This document shows, piece after piece, positions 47,641 through 60,495 of a stretch of 64,000 bases of DNA. Position numbers and translations under genes: made by a program. Below the pieces are notes generated by a model. That model was not told where the DNA came from and did no database searches. It worked only from the letters and a program-made list of their open reading frames with translations. The first letter of the stretch is position 1. The number at the start of each line of letters is the position of its first letter. Source of the DNA: Anisus vortex (Eukaryota > Mollusca > Gastropoda > Planorbidae); assembly GCA_949126835.1 (NCBI GenBank), contig OX421506.1, forward strand, positions 20,160,926-20,224,925, given 5' to 3'.

Positions 47641-49773
47641 GAAAAACTAAACCGTATTTTACTATTACTCTTTAATTTCTTCTTTTCTACTGCAACATTT
47701 CAATTTCTTTATAGTATTATTAGTATCCCACTTATACTTTAATCAGTCTAGTTAATTGGCTACTTCATTCAAATGTTAAATATTGTAAATTAATTACACA
47801 TTGTAGCCTAGTTCTTCAAGAATGACAAGGAAAGTGAATTAAAACGTTAATTGGAAATTATTTTGTTAACGGCGGAGCGGGGGTGCAGAGTCTAGTTACG
47901 TCATACTAATTTTTATGACTTGTGACCATGAGGCCATGCATGGGGGAAGGGGTGGTTAAAAATGTTTCAAAACATGACGTCATGTGTGGACCTCCCCTAA
48001 AGAGGTGAAGCAGATGGTGACCTTGAGACACGTGTTACGGTGTTACCTTTTTTTTTCTATTTGTGATATCGTCTATTAAATCTATATTAATAGACACATT
48101 ATCCTAGTGTGGCCTGCTTTGAAGTGAAAGCCCTTCCCTTCATTCCTCCTGGGCTTTTCGCTCACTTTACCCATCAGCTGAATGGGTCATTCGACCTACG
48201 CTTTCGTCACCTGCCTTTTTTTTTTTTTGCATGCATGCGCCGTTTGGGTTTATTTATAGTAACACACGTCTATCACGTGGGGAACAACATTCGCGTGCTA
48301 TTAAAATAGACCAGCCGTTTTTTAAAGCAAACTCAGGGATGATAAGTTACGTTTTTTAACCGTAGAATTTTTAGAAGATTAATAATGCAATATGCATACT
48401 TTCTAATTGCGGTAGTTTTCTAAGGCTCAGACAAACTAATATTATATAGACTATACCGTTTAATAAATATAGGCTTTCCAAATAAATTTCCTACTGCGTG
48501 TGGGCTAATACCGGTCATGTCAAAATTTGCGCACATTTTGTTAGTCGGGACTGTTCCTACTCCGATTTCCCACAAAATCTTTTTTCGAAAATATATCCTA
48601 CTGCCGAATAATGTGCTTAGCTTAGTCTTTAAATATATAGACCTAGGCCTATATAACTATATATATATAGGCCTATATGTCTATATAGATATTTCACAGT
48701 GTTGCTTGCAAGTCCTAATTAATAGCCTGTCTATAAATGATTGAATATAGACTTACTTATAAGTAAAATAGTGACAAATAAGATTAGCATATATATTATA
48801 TTAGCACAGCTTGCCAACCTTCCTTGATGCAAAAGAAACTGTTCACATAATAGACTACTTTTATAATTGTTATATAGGCCTAGCCTACTTGCATGTCGAA
48901 CAGTTTAAAATAATTTTGGCCTTGTGTTAAAATTTGGTTTCCTGTATAACTAGTTCAGCCTCGGGCAACCCATTCCAATATACTAGTCATGATGCCACTC
49001 GTGAAAAAATAGATTCCTCTTCACCACAATCCGCCCACCTTTTCCTTTGATACCAACTGGTAACACATGGAGATTTGTATCGCCTCCTTGGTAACCTTTG
49101 CTCTTTGCATCAAGCTAGGTGAAGTGATACCCACCCAAATTCCAGAACAGGATTTACACGAAGTCGGTGAGCAAGCACGCGTTCGTTTCTAAGCCTAGAC
49201 TCTGGTTCTATTCACAGCGCTATATCAGTGTGTCAGTCAGTAGGCCTGTCATGTTTTTGTACCACTGTAGTCAAATGATGTGAATTCATTTGGTGATAAT
49301 TGATATTGTATATTGTGCTGTAGCTACATGCCATACAGTATTAACCTACTGTATCCAGTGTTCGGTGTAGGTATTAGTCTATATATATTAATTATATAGC
49401 TTTTGAAATTATAATTTAAAAGTTAGGCCAAGTTAACTCTGTTAAAACTTTGTATAGGCTAATTAGATATGTGTGATTTGCCAGAGCTAGGGCCTATCTA
49501 TTAAAATATAACATAAAGTAGGCCTATATTTGATATAATCTAGCATTTGATTAATTTAAATAACGAATTCAGAATAATCAGTAGCGCCAGGAAAATGTTA
49601 TTAGCATAGCCTAATTATTAGGCAGGCGCATGCTAACTTATGTGGTAATATGTACCGTAGAAACTAACCTATTGCCTAAGCATCTCAGGACAACATATTG
49701 GGATAATTCAATTCGCAGCTACTGGATTAATTACTTGGGGGAAGTATTATTACCACATACACAAACACAAGAA
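47641..49773. other. intergenic region and upstream region of the claudin-like gene
   Basis: TAGGCCTA words reappear here. No coding segment. The promoter or 5' UTR of the claudin-like gene should lie in the right part (about 49.1-49.77 kb), but no clear core promoter is visible. Confidence 0.4.
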
Positions 49774-52700
49774 ATGGAGCAAGGAAAGCTGTTCAATTTG
49801 GTAGGGACAATGCTAATTATTTCCGGAACAGCACTTCATATCGTCTGTTTAGTTACGCCACACTTCTCAGAAGCAGACGGCCATGATTTGATAAAAAAAT
49901 ACGAGTGGCAGAAAATAAACCAAATGCTTTCAGAAAACACAACAGTAACTCCAGAAACAACGATAAATGGTGGTTCAAGGTTGGCTAACAGTTCATCAGG
50001 TTAGCAGGCTATTGATTATTGAACTTATTAATTAAGTATGCATAATATTAATTAAGTATGCATATTAATATTAGGTTATAAGATATATAATATTTGAATA
50101 TATTAATATATTTATACAGTGTCAATGTAAAAACGTAACGTGAGTTGAGTAAGATAGTTAGGCCCTATTATTTTGTTTACACCAAATAAAAGGCCCTACC
50201 CGGTACCACCACCAGTAAATTAATTGTCGACTATTGACTTTCAAAAGTAGACTAGACAATAATTCATTTATTAAACGTTAAGTAGTATTCTTAAAATATA
50301 ATAATAGACTCAAGACTCTAGTCTAAGCTTATAATTAATACATATGTTGGTGTTACACTTGATTGATGTAATGCATGAAGAGATATAAGTAATCATATGC
50401 ATCGTCACGTAGACCGCTCAAATAACTATTATTATAATGACGATATAGGCCTATACCGTAGTCTATACAATCACCCAATTTATGACCGATTGTTGCTCAG
50501 CCTCAATCAAATTTCAGCTATCTCTGATGCTCAAACCATTGGTTGGCTCATTTATAAAATGTATTATTGCGGGGTGTGTTGGGGTAGGATATAGACTACC
50601 TACCTACTATATAACTGTCACTTAGATGACCTATAAGGGAGTTAATCCTGACAAACATATCCTTTATATTCCTAGCATTGAGTCATTGAGTTTAAAAAAA
50701 AATACTAACTAAACAAGAGGTCAGAGTGAGTGTCTATATAAAGTCAATAGATAAATATCTTGCTTATTTATTGGTAATGATTTAAAGCATCAAATATAAG
50801 GCTTCAATGATCTAGTGAAGATCTACTTAGCTATACATAAGGCCTAAGGAATGCTATAGTAGGCTATATACATTGGGATTATCATCCTCCTGCAAAACAA
50901 AACAAAAGACATTAAGTTTGATTCACTGCAAGCAGATAATTATAACTTAAGATAATAGTTATCTTTTTTTTATATATTTGTAATTTAAAAATAAAGTGCT
51001 TAGGCCTAGATATTAACTAAATAAAACAGACCAATAGCAGGCTACTCATGAATAGGCCTATACCTATATATCCTTCAGATATGTGACTAGTTCGGATTAT
51101 TTCGCTTTGTGTCTATGTTTATGTGGATACATTTGTCTGTCAAAGTTTTTTTTAAAGAAACAAATTAATTGGATGCTAACAAAACATTTAAAAATAGGTG
51201 ATGAACAATTTTCTTTAATAGCTAATAATTATATGCCAACATTCTCATACATAATTTATTACATGTAATTTAAAATACATTTTTTTTCAATAGTTCTTCG
51301 TGTTGTTTTTTCATTTATCAAGAAAATTTAATATTTATACAATTATATAATTAATAACAAATGTGACACCAATAGATAAACACTAAACCTAGAAACACCA
51401 GGAGAAAGAAGGGCAATAGACAAAGTTATAATTATACATTCATAAAACATTAAATTCCTATTTACAAATAGGCTGTAACACAATTAGTCTATTACAATAC
51501 TCATAGATACATACAGACATAGTTCTAGGGAAAAATAAACTTATATTATTCCATATGCAAAACCCAACTAAAAAAAAATATCTTTTTCCTGAGTGGGATC
51601 CAGACATGGAATGGGCTGAATTAACAAACCAGGAAAATGTGACATCATTTAAACTCTAATCAAAATGCAATACTATATTCAAACCTTGGATAAGCATTAA
51701 GTGCATTATTCTTTGTATGGAAGGAGCATCTGTAACATATAAGATAAGACAAGATACCAATCATAAACATAATCGTGTTTAAAGCAATGTAAAGCCTGGA
51801 TCACTTAGAGCTAAATTAGTGCTTTACTTACATAAACAAAGAATTACTACACTAACATGTGTTGTTATTGACTCAATAATGTTTTTTCCTTCTATACATA
51901 ACTACAGGCATTCCTCTGTCTGACTAAATGTCCATGAGAGTTTGGGATAGTTAGCTTATACATTACAGACGCCCCTTCTATAAAGTAGATTATTGTGTCC
52001 TACGCTCATCCGTGATCCTAGTCTAGTATTGCATTTTTGGTACATTACATATAAGATGCAGACTACCGCCCCCCCCCCTCTTCCCCATCCACTCATCATG
52101 CCTCACTGCTCAAATACATTCCTGTATATTCCACAATGATGTAACAGATATTATGCCATATAGATTTTATTTTTATTGCTAAAAAACTGAAACCTTAACA
52201 ATAAAATGTTGTTTACAATTTTTCAGTTGTGGATCCCAACTTCTACATTAATAAAATAAATTTTGGTCTCTGGGAGTTGTGCTTCCTGTTTGTTAGACAA
52301 GATGATGATGTGAATATTTGTACTAAGTGGTCTAGTGATACTATTTTTAACTCTGAAACAAAAGAGCTGGAATCTATTGGATCAAAAGGTCAGGATATAA
52401 ATTTGTTTAAATCTATATTTTAGACTACCGTAATTTTTCTTGTCTGGGTGAAAATGATTATTTTTATCTTGTCTAACAAATACTGTTGGGATAGTTGAAT
52501 TATCTACTTTGAGAGAAAAAAATAAAATGTTTTATAATTCTATAAAAATAGTTCTTCATACATATTGTGTCATTTTGAAAATTATATATTTCATAATTGT
52601 ATTCTAATTGTTTTTTTTTAAATTATTTTTGTCTTGAATTTCAAAATAAAAGAAATATTTTAAGTGATATGTTTAGATATTAATGTATGTTTCTCTGATA

Positions 52701-54151
52701 TTTCTTAATGGAAATATTGACATATAATTTTTATTAAAAAAATGCTTTAGAAAACAGATTTTAATGTAGGCCTATGTATTATTTTTAATAAATTACATGT
52801 ACCTTTGTTACAATGTACACTTTTTAAAAAAGTTATATTTTTCAAATAAAACATAAAAATGATCTTTATTCTCACAGGTTGGGTAAAGGCTGCACAAGCA
52901 ATGGGAATTTTGGAAATTATGGTGGCTTCTTGTGTAATAGTAATAGCTCTGATGAACATGTTGATAAAAAGCAAGGGAGACCGCATGCGTCTCATTCACA
53001 TCTTCATAGCCGCTGGATGCTTTGGTTCAGGTAATTACCAGGGTAAAATCTATATGAAAATTTGTACAATTCACCTTTGTCAATTTGTTTTTCTTAATAT
53101 TCTCTGGATTATTTAGAGCTTTGATAAGGTTATATATAGATTCATTCAAGCACAATGCTTTTAATGTCTTTAGTTGATATCATATGCTCATTAGGACCGG
53201 ATTACTTTAGAGATTTCCTCCATTACCGATCTTATATGCCTCTTTAAAATACTGGACATGATTTCCAGCTCTTAGGTACAAGGTGTAACGTGTAAAGGGA
53301 TGGATCAAGTTGGGAGGGCACACCAAAATCCTGTCTGAGACTAGCTACACCATGAAATGCTGATAGGGCATGCAGCATAACAAAGAGTATTCCCCGCAGT
53401 CATATGCACAACTCTGCTTCTCCCCACCTGCAGATTTCTCCCAGATCATTAATGTGGTGGATCAGTCATATCCCTGTTGCCTGGTAGCACGAATGCTAGG
53501 CTAGAGGCCTGGATATCTAGGTACCAGGTTTGGCGAGACAGGCTGCTGCGCACATTGCTTTCTCCCCACCAAGTGTCGGGGGCTCTTGATAGTGCAATGA
53601 AATCTCAGATGCACAACAGGGGTTATTTCCTGTGCATTAGACCACCGTTGTTCTCTTAATGAGAGCATATCAGTGGTTACACAGTTCACCAGACTTTGAG
53701 GTCCATGGGTACAGAAGTGTCCTCCAGTACCAAACCCCACCTCCCCTCCGCTCATTTTACCAGGATTTATAGACCAAATTCACAGCTCAGAATTTTTTTT
53801 TTTAAAGTTTGATCAGTAAATAAGTCTTGATAGGTATGCCACTAAATCCATGCATACCATAAGAAGATAGTAACTTACTTATATTCTCACTTTGGCTTTT
53901 GAATATCTCCAGGAGGTTTCCTGCTGCTTGGAAATTTAATTGTGGCGGCAAATTTCAAGGATGTCATTGTGTTGCCAGATGATCCCGGCGCTTATCCGGC
54001 CTTGCTTCAGTCGCAGGAAATATTCCGTGAACACTCTTACCTCAGCTGGGGCTTCGCCCTGGACTTTGTGGCCTTTGCCTTGGCTATGCTTGCTGGCATT
54101 GCACATCTGATTGGTGGAAGGATAGTGAATGTTGAAAATGGCATAGTATAG
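49774..54151 (+). CDS. claudin/PMP22-superfamily four-TM protein
   Basis: Four exons: 49774-49999, 52227-52388, 52878-53030, 53913-54151; 780 nt, 259 aa plus stop. All three introns are phase 1. Predicted segments: TM1 about 6-28 (LFNLVGTMLIISGTALHIVC), a long first extracellular loop, TM2 about 136-158, TM3 about 166-193, TM4 about 225-250, short C-tail. The loop carries FGLWELC and a second Cys 13 residues later, the GLW-C-C signature of claudins, PMP22/EMP and related proteins. It also has possible N-glycosylation sites (NTT, NSS). The family acts at cell junctions or as membrane organisers; the exact subfamily cannot be told. Start: ATG at 49774 has A at -3 and G at +4 and sits just before TM1. 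An in-frame ATG at 49630 would add 48 residues that do not look like a signal peptide. Confidence 0.85.
51683..51758 (-). repeat. dispersed TTACAGACGCTCC repeat, copy 6
   Basis: - strand: TATCTTGTCTTATCTTAT, GTTACAGATGCTCCTTCCAT, then a degraded AGAATAATGCACTTAATGC and TTATCCAAGG. Faces copy 7 about 200 bp away. Confidence 0.6.
51955..52036 (+). repeat. dispersed TTACAGACGCTCC repeat, copy 7
   Basis: AGCTTATACATTACAGACG, CCCCTTCTAT, AGATTATTGTGTCCTACGCT, CATCCGTG, CTAGTCTAG. It forms an inverted pair with copy 6 in intron 1 of the claudin-like gene. Confidence 0.65.
53270..53765. repeat. GC-richer island in intron 3 of the claudin-like gene
   Basis: About 500 bp with clearly higher G/C than the flanks and no recognised coding frame or terminal repeats. 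A fossil mobile element or a retro-copied fragment is the likely explanation. Confidence 0.3.
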
Positions 54152-55770
54152 TCTACAGTGATTATTTTTTGTTTATACTCTTTGATTAAAAAATGACACT
54201 TTCAAGGGTATACTGAAATATAAAGGATCCAGTGTTATACACATAGTAGTATATGTACATAATACTTTTCCTGCTAAGAGAAAGTACATAATATGCAGGC
54301 AATTTTTTATCACAGTACCCAGTTCATTGTGGCTTGCATTATACATTTATTTCAAAGCAATGTAGTAGACTAAAAATGTCTTAATCTATACAAAAAGTAC
54401 TAAAACAAAAAAAACAACAACACAAAAATGCAAAATATAAAATAAAAAATATTTTTTTTGTTTTTTTTTTTAACATTATAAATCACAATAACTACTGTTG
54501 CTTGTTATTTTTTCTTTCCTACCAATTAACAAAACTTCATCTTTGGCATTCTTTTCCAACAAAAAAATTATATTTGCCAACCTTATTAATCTAAATCTCA
54601 TCGCCAACTTTATTGCTTGATAGCATAAAGCAAAAATCTTATAAATATCATTTGTAATTCTCACCAAAGAATACATATTGTATAATATGCTTTATTTTAC
54701 TTGGCATGTTTTTTGGTTACAGCCAAAAAGATTTCTTTGTTTTCATGAATTTCATACTTATGCATTTCTTTGTTATATTGTTGATTTTTTTTCAATGATC
54801 TTATAAGTTGTCAAAGTTTGTAACCTGAATACATAATCCTGAGATTACTTCCCTTTAGTAAATACATGTATCCTGCTACTTAGGAATGTCTAAATCAAGA
54901 CTTTTGAGAACAATTTGTGAGTTAAATTTTAGAGGTGTATCAATATAAACAAATGTGTGCCTTATATACTTTTAATTTTACCATATCTGATATTGCCAAG
55001 TGGCACAAGTTTTTACACTGTGTTTCATAGACCAAATCATGGCTGCCGTACATGATTTAGGACTTCACTGACTACCTTCTCCTGCTTTGACAATCATTTA
55101 GACTGTTTTATTTTAGATATTATATATGTTGCCATAGCTTTTGTTGGCTATGGAACCTTTTTCACCCATGAGTGATCCTGCCAGAGTGGTCTCCCTTTAA
55201 AGTTTATCCAATGGCACAGATCTAGATATACTTTTGCTGGCTTTATGTAAGTTAGTTTTATTTGGTAGAAATTTTGATTCTAAAGTTTGCATTTCTTTTC
55301 AATGAGTGGTACAACTGTTAGCATATTATGTCATTCCATACAATTGTTTAAATATTTTTGTAAAATTTTGAGCATCATCTTTTATTAAATTATAGTCAGT
55401 GGCCTATTAGATTTATGTACACAAATTTTATAGAGAGTTTAGCTGCTACACTATTTTTCTTCTTTTTTTTTTAAGGGACCCAGGACACTTAAATTAAGAC
55501 CATATATTTTAAAGACAAAACAACAAAGTCTGCTATAATTTTATTTATTTTGGTACTCTAGGATAACTATTTTTTCTCCAGGGAGAAGGTGATTATGTCA
55601 TTTGCATATCCATGGCTTGAGTCTAGACTTTTGAAAAGTTTTTTTTAAGAATGTTTTAAGTCGTTGGTTTTTCTTGATTAGATCAGACAACCCATTGATC
55701 TTCCAGAATGTGTTTCTGAAAAAAAGTGAACTTACATAAACGAGCTTGAATAAAGAAAAAAGAAAAATGT
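54152..55770 (+). other. 3' UTR of the claudin-like gene
   Basis: Non-coding AT-rich sequence from the stop codon to just after the AATAAA at 55749. An earlier AATAAA lies at about 54439 in an A-rich patch followed by T runs, a possible short isoform. Confidence 0.55.
55749..55754 (+). terminator. candidate poly(A) signal of the claudin-like gene
   Basis: GCTTGAATAAAGAAAAAAG followed by a TGTTTTATTTCTAG-type T/GT-rich element: the canonical hexamer in a good context. Confidence 0.55.
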
Positions 55771-58769
55771 TTTATTTCTAGTCTATGTCCTTATAAGATA
55801 ACTGTGTTGTATCATAGACAATAACATACATGAACCGCTTGCTTTAGTTTTTTATGCTATTATCTTCTTTTTTTAAATAAAGTAATTGTCATACAAGTTC
55901 TGTTTTATTAAATCACATTTTTTTTCACTTTAAATGAATACTTGTAGGCCTATTAATCCTATTATCATTGACTATAATAAGATGGACCGCCTGCTCTATT
56001 TTTAGAGCTTATGTTCTTTTTCCGTGTGCACACAACACTGATCTATAAATGTTTCCGCTCTGTACAACTTTCAATTTTAATTTTTCATTGAGAAAATCAT
56101 AGCGATTAAATAAAACGGAACTAGTATATCAATAACTTTATTTCCTGTAGAGCAATTACTTTATTTAGAATCGGGAATTCCGAAAATCAGTGTTTCAAGT
56201 CATATAGCAGAAATACTAAAGCAAGCGCTCCATGTATTATAGTCTATGGTTATATATCTAAGTTAGTTAATAATGTTTTATGTATTATTTACTAAAAACC
56301 AGTTTTATAGCAACATGAACAATTATTATGCCATGGTTGAATTGTATTTTTAAAAATATCAGGTTTTCTTTTGTCCTGTTTCCTGTTTATAAAAGTTGTT
56401 TAAAGTATTAACTTAATTTAAAAAAAAGGGATTCAGAATATAATTTCCATGAATCATTGACATATTGAACATAGTCATATAAAGCCTACATTTTAATTGA
56501 AACCATAACTCTCTTACTAGTAGATATTTGGCTTTTTAAAACCCTAATTATAAAATGTTTTATTATTTAAAAAAAAATTGTTAAATAGTTATGTGTACAT
56601 AATTTTGATGTTTACTTGTTGTAAGCATATTTTATGCAGCATTTTTATGACCGTACTTTATGTAGTCTTCCTTATTGGCTTGCTGTGTTACTTTTACATA
56701 ATGCAGATTTTTTATTATCATAGCCTACTCATTTACACATTTTGATATTAAATCTCATTATTAACTATATTTAACTTTAAAATTTTGTAACCCCTTAAAT
56801 ACCGTGGACGTCACATCAACATCATAAATAGAGGAAGAAATGGTAAAAATATGCAAAGTCTGCAAATGTTTATATTAGAAACCTGCGGTAGTTAAAGGGT
56901 TTAACATTTTGCCTTCAGCAAATTTGAGACCCATGATGAATAAAGTGGGTTTGAATTGACCTTATTATAAACAATGTGTTTTTTTATATCTCTATTAGAT
57001 TCAAGAGTTGTGGGCAGTATGCAGCCCTGACCTATGTATATATATATATATATATATTGTGCTCATAGAATTTCTAACAGCACTATTAAAATGAATATTT
57101 AATTAAACTAAGCATTGCCACAGAAAAAAAAAGGCATACAAAATTGTTGGAGTTTTAAGATACAGGTTTATTCAAACATGCCTGAATAAAATATCTTATT
57201 TTAATTTGTTGAATTAAACTTGCTAATATCCTGTTTTTTTCTTCTAGCTCTGTGATATTAAAATGTTTTATCTTTAAACAAAAGTATAATTTGTATGCAG
57301 CTGAATTAAGTATACATACACATGGAATACATTGAATTTACCCTGAGGAAAACAAGTAAACAAAGAGTAAATGAATGTAACTTTTTGTTGTATTGATGCT
57401 ATTGGCTGTCAGTATTATTACTATTATATTGATTTATTCAACTTGTGGCTTTAATGATTTTCCTAATTATGTAGTTGTGAACCGTATCATTTGTTTTTTA
57501 TTGATGAACATTTGTCTTAAACACAGAAAAAACATGTGCCTTGCTTTGCAAACATAGTCTAGGCTTACAACTTAAACAAAAATGAATCATAAGGATTATG
57601 AGCCCAAAGTTGGGAACAAAACAGATAATGTTTGTAGATAACATTTGTGTATTTCTCTTTTAAATTTCCTGTGTTATGAGATAATGTATTTTATGTGAAT
57701 TATAGTTGATGGAAATTTGTACCATGTGTTTGAGCCTACTATAACGTATTTATGACATTCAATGTTATTAAGTAGTTTGTGCATCTTCACTAAGAAAATC
57801 ACCTGACATTACAAATATTATTTTAATCTGTGTATCTTTGACAAAAGTATTGTCTCGAAAAATTGATTTAATACTGTAATCTTTTACAGAATAATTATAT
57901 TTATAAGATCTGCTGAATCTTGTCTATATCATATATATGTTATCCTTTTTTATCTCCACAGCACCTCTCCATGAAATTTTTTCACTTGTCATTATCACAA
58001 TCATGAGAGGCCAACCTTACTATTAAATAATTGGAAGTGTTTTGAAATTTTGTTAAAGACCCAATTAAAGATAAAAAGAGATCACATCAGTTTCATGTTA
58101 TATTATTTTTGAAAAAGGGAACGTGTTAAGATTTTCTTTTTATAAAAATGGTATTTTGATTGTTATGTGCAGAGATTGGTTTAAATCATTTGATAAAAAT
58201 CATTTATATCCTATGTTACAGAATTCTATATTTTTTCATTTTAAAAACAATAATTGTCTTTATTGTGAAATTCATACAAATGTTAACCTCTTTATCTTAT
58301 GATTGTTCGATTTAAAAAAAGATTAGTTCTTTGATAGGTATAAAAGCTACAAAACAAAATATTTGATGATTTGTTTGTAGATTAAACACACCTGTCTCTG
58401 TGTGATCTAGCAGCAGATGATGATGCTGTTACCTTGAAATTATCTGGTTCCAAACCAATGTTATTTTCCCAGACTCTGTGGTGAGTCCCTGGTTCTAAAG
58501 CTTTGGTGGGTAACAGTAAACTAAAAAGCTTTGCACAGCCCAGGCCACACCATCCCCCTTGTCTGTCAGGAAACTTTTTACTGATAGGCCAATAAAACGG
58601 ACAAAATATTAAATTCATTGGAATAAAAAAAAAATTACCAATTTTAACAACAGTTGTTTTGTGATTTCATTGGAAGGGAGATTTACATGTTTGTTAAAGA
58701 GGCAACACGATGTGTATGTAACTTTATGAATTATTTTTTTTACTAATGTATACAAAGAAACAAAAAGTG
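55771..58769. other. region between convergent genes
   Basis: AT-rich, with an AT microsatellite at about 57040-57057 and the island at 58382-58618. Otherwise nothing is seen; either 3' UTR may extend into it. Confidence 0.45.
58382..58618. other. GC-richer, coding-like island of unknown nature
   Basis: Open on both strands. The + strand reads HLSLCDLAADDDAVTLKLSG before a GTGAGT, but a TAA lies just upstream in that frame. The - strand is open for 78 codons with a possible GTAACA donor. Not recognised; a fossil exon or repeat. Confidence 0.25.
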
Positions 58770-58783
58770 AATGAAAAACATTG

Positions 58784-58789
58784 TTTATT
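58784..58789 (-). terminator. candidate distal poly(A) signal of the NBR1-like gene
   Basis: AATAAA on the - strand, at the left end of the A-rich (+ strand) interval. The position is inferred from composition; nearer hexamers may also be used. Confidence 0.35.
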
Positions 58790-60237
58790 CTTTCTTCATT
58801 ACATTAATGTGTGCCATCTGTTATACACACCAACAAAAAAACAAAACTGAATTAAATGTACAAAACAAACTGTTAGCATACAACATCTACAAGCAAAAAA
58901 ACTAAATACATTGGCAATAGTAATTGAACACCAGTATCATTACCATGGGAAAACTAATACAATTTTTATAACAGTGTTTATATCTTGACACTTAAGTTCT
59001 TAAAATCTATTTTTAAAGAATACAATAGCTGAATGATTGATTTTTTTATTCCACTAATTAAATATAAAGCACAAGATAATAGTTTATTTTTAATTTACAG
59101 CCCATTTTTTAAAATTAATTGTGTTTACAATATTCTTTATACACAAGCATTTATACACAAATTGTATCAAATATTTTTTTAAAATTAAATTAATAGATTC
59201 TCTTTGTTAACCCAAGAACATATTTAAAGAGTGATTTATTGAAGTCATGTTTTGAAAATAGTCACTGGTGAAATGAAGCTTTAAATAAAAATGACATTCT
59301 AGATCAATTAAATACTGAAGGAAATAAACTCCCAGGTTTAAAAAGAGCAAACAAATAAAAAAATATTTTTATTCTTATGTAGACAATATTTAACTCAATG
59401 AAAAAGGTGAATCATGATCAACTACTTTAATGTCAATGTAAATATTGTAATGAAACAAAACAAAAATGTAGTCATTGATAAATGTAGCATGGAGTTTCTA
59501 TCCATTAAATTTGGGAAATGTAGACTTAGCTTTAAAATGTTTAGGTAGAATGTCTTCAAATTTCTTTTTAGAATTGATGAAAAAAACAAGGAAGAGATGT
59601 TAGTTTCAACTTTTTTTATTTCTATTCTTGTCAAATTGATTTTTCTTATATCTTAATGAAAATAAATATATGCAGAGTTTAAGAGACAAATGACTTTTAA
59701 CTTTTTTATTACTAATTTTAAATGTTGAACATGCAAAATAATATTTTAAAAATGAAGGAATGATGAAGAAGTGTTCTTGTTCTTTTTTTTAAATTATATC
59801 AAAATCATAAAGTACAACTGATAACCTGCCTAATCTTCACAGTGTGCACATAACTAAAAATCAGATGCAGAACAATTCAAGTGTTATGTACCATATAAAC
59901 ATTATAGCATTATGCTTAAGAAATGATATAAAAAAACACAAAGTGTAATTCAACATTAAAGCAAACATCAATTTGTGAAGCTCTGAATTGCAAAGTGAAC
60001 TCAAGCCAACAAGGGGCAGATAAAAAAAAATATATTTTTATTTGGGACAGGGGGGCATAACCCACAACCAACAATGAAATAAACAAAAAACACAACTTTT
60101 TTTTCTCCTCTGAAAAACATGAAGAAGAATAGAAGATGAAATAAAAGAGACAGAATGACATTTAAATACTAAAATGGAGATTTGAAAAGTCAAAAGATTT
60201 TCATTGTGCATGTCGATAGATAAGTGAGTTAGTAAGT

Positions 60238-60495
60238 ATCCGGTCGGACCAAATTGATCCATAGGGGCGTTGAAGCAGCGTTCACCAGTTTTTGTGGCCA
60301 CAGCAAACTAGGGGATTGTGTTGCCATCACAATAACCAGCCGCCTTTACTTTACCCCAACTAAGGTCAGTTACCCATCAGAGTTGGGTAGACCCAGGAAC
60401 ACCCTCCAGACCTGGGTACAAATCCTAGCCTCCACCAGGATTTAAACCCAGGACCTTCAGTACACCAGCCGAATGCTCGGCCACCGTGTTCCCAT
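60238..60495 (-). mobile_element. tRNA-derived SINE, full-length copy
   Basis: The - strand head has TGGCCGAGC (box A) and GGGTTTAAATCC (box-B-like). The body continues through GGGTCTACCCAACTCTGATG and CTGTGGCCACAAAAACTGGT to GGTCCGACCGG and a tail TACTTACTAACTCACTT. About 250 bp. It is inserted in the inferred 3' UTR of the NBR1-like gene, in the sense orientation. Confidence 0.8.
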
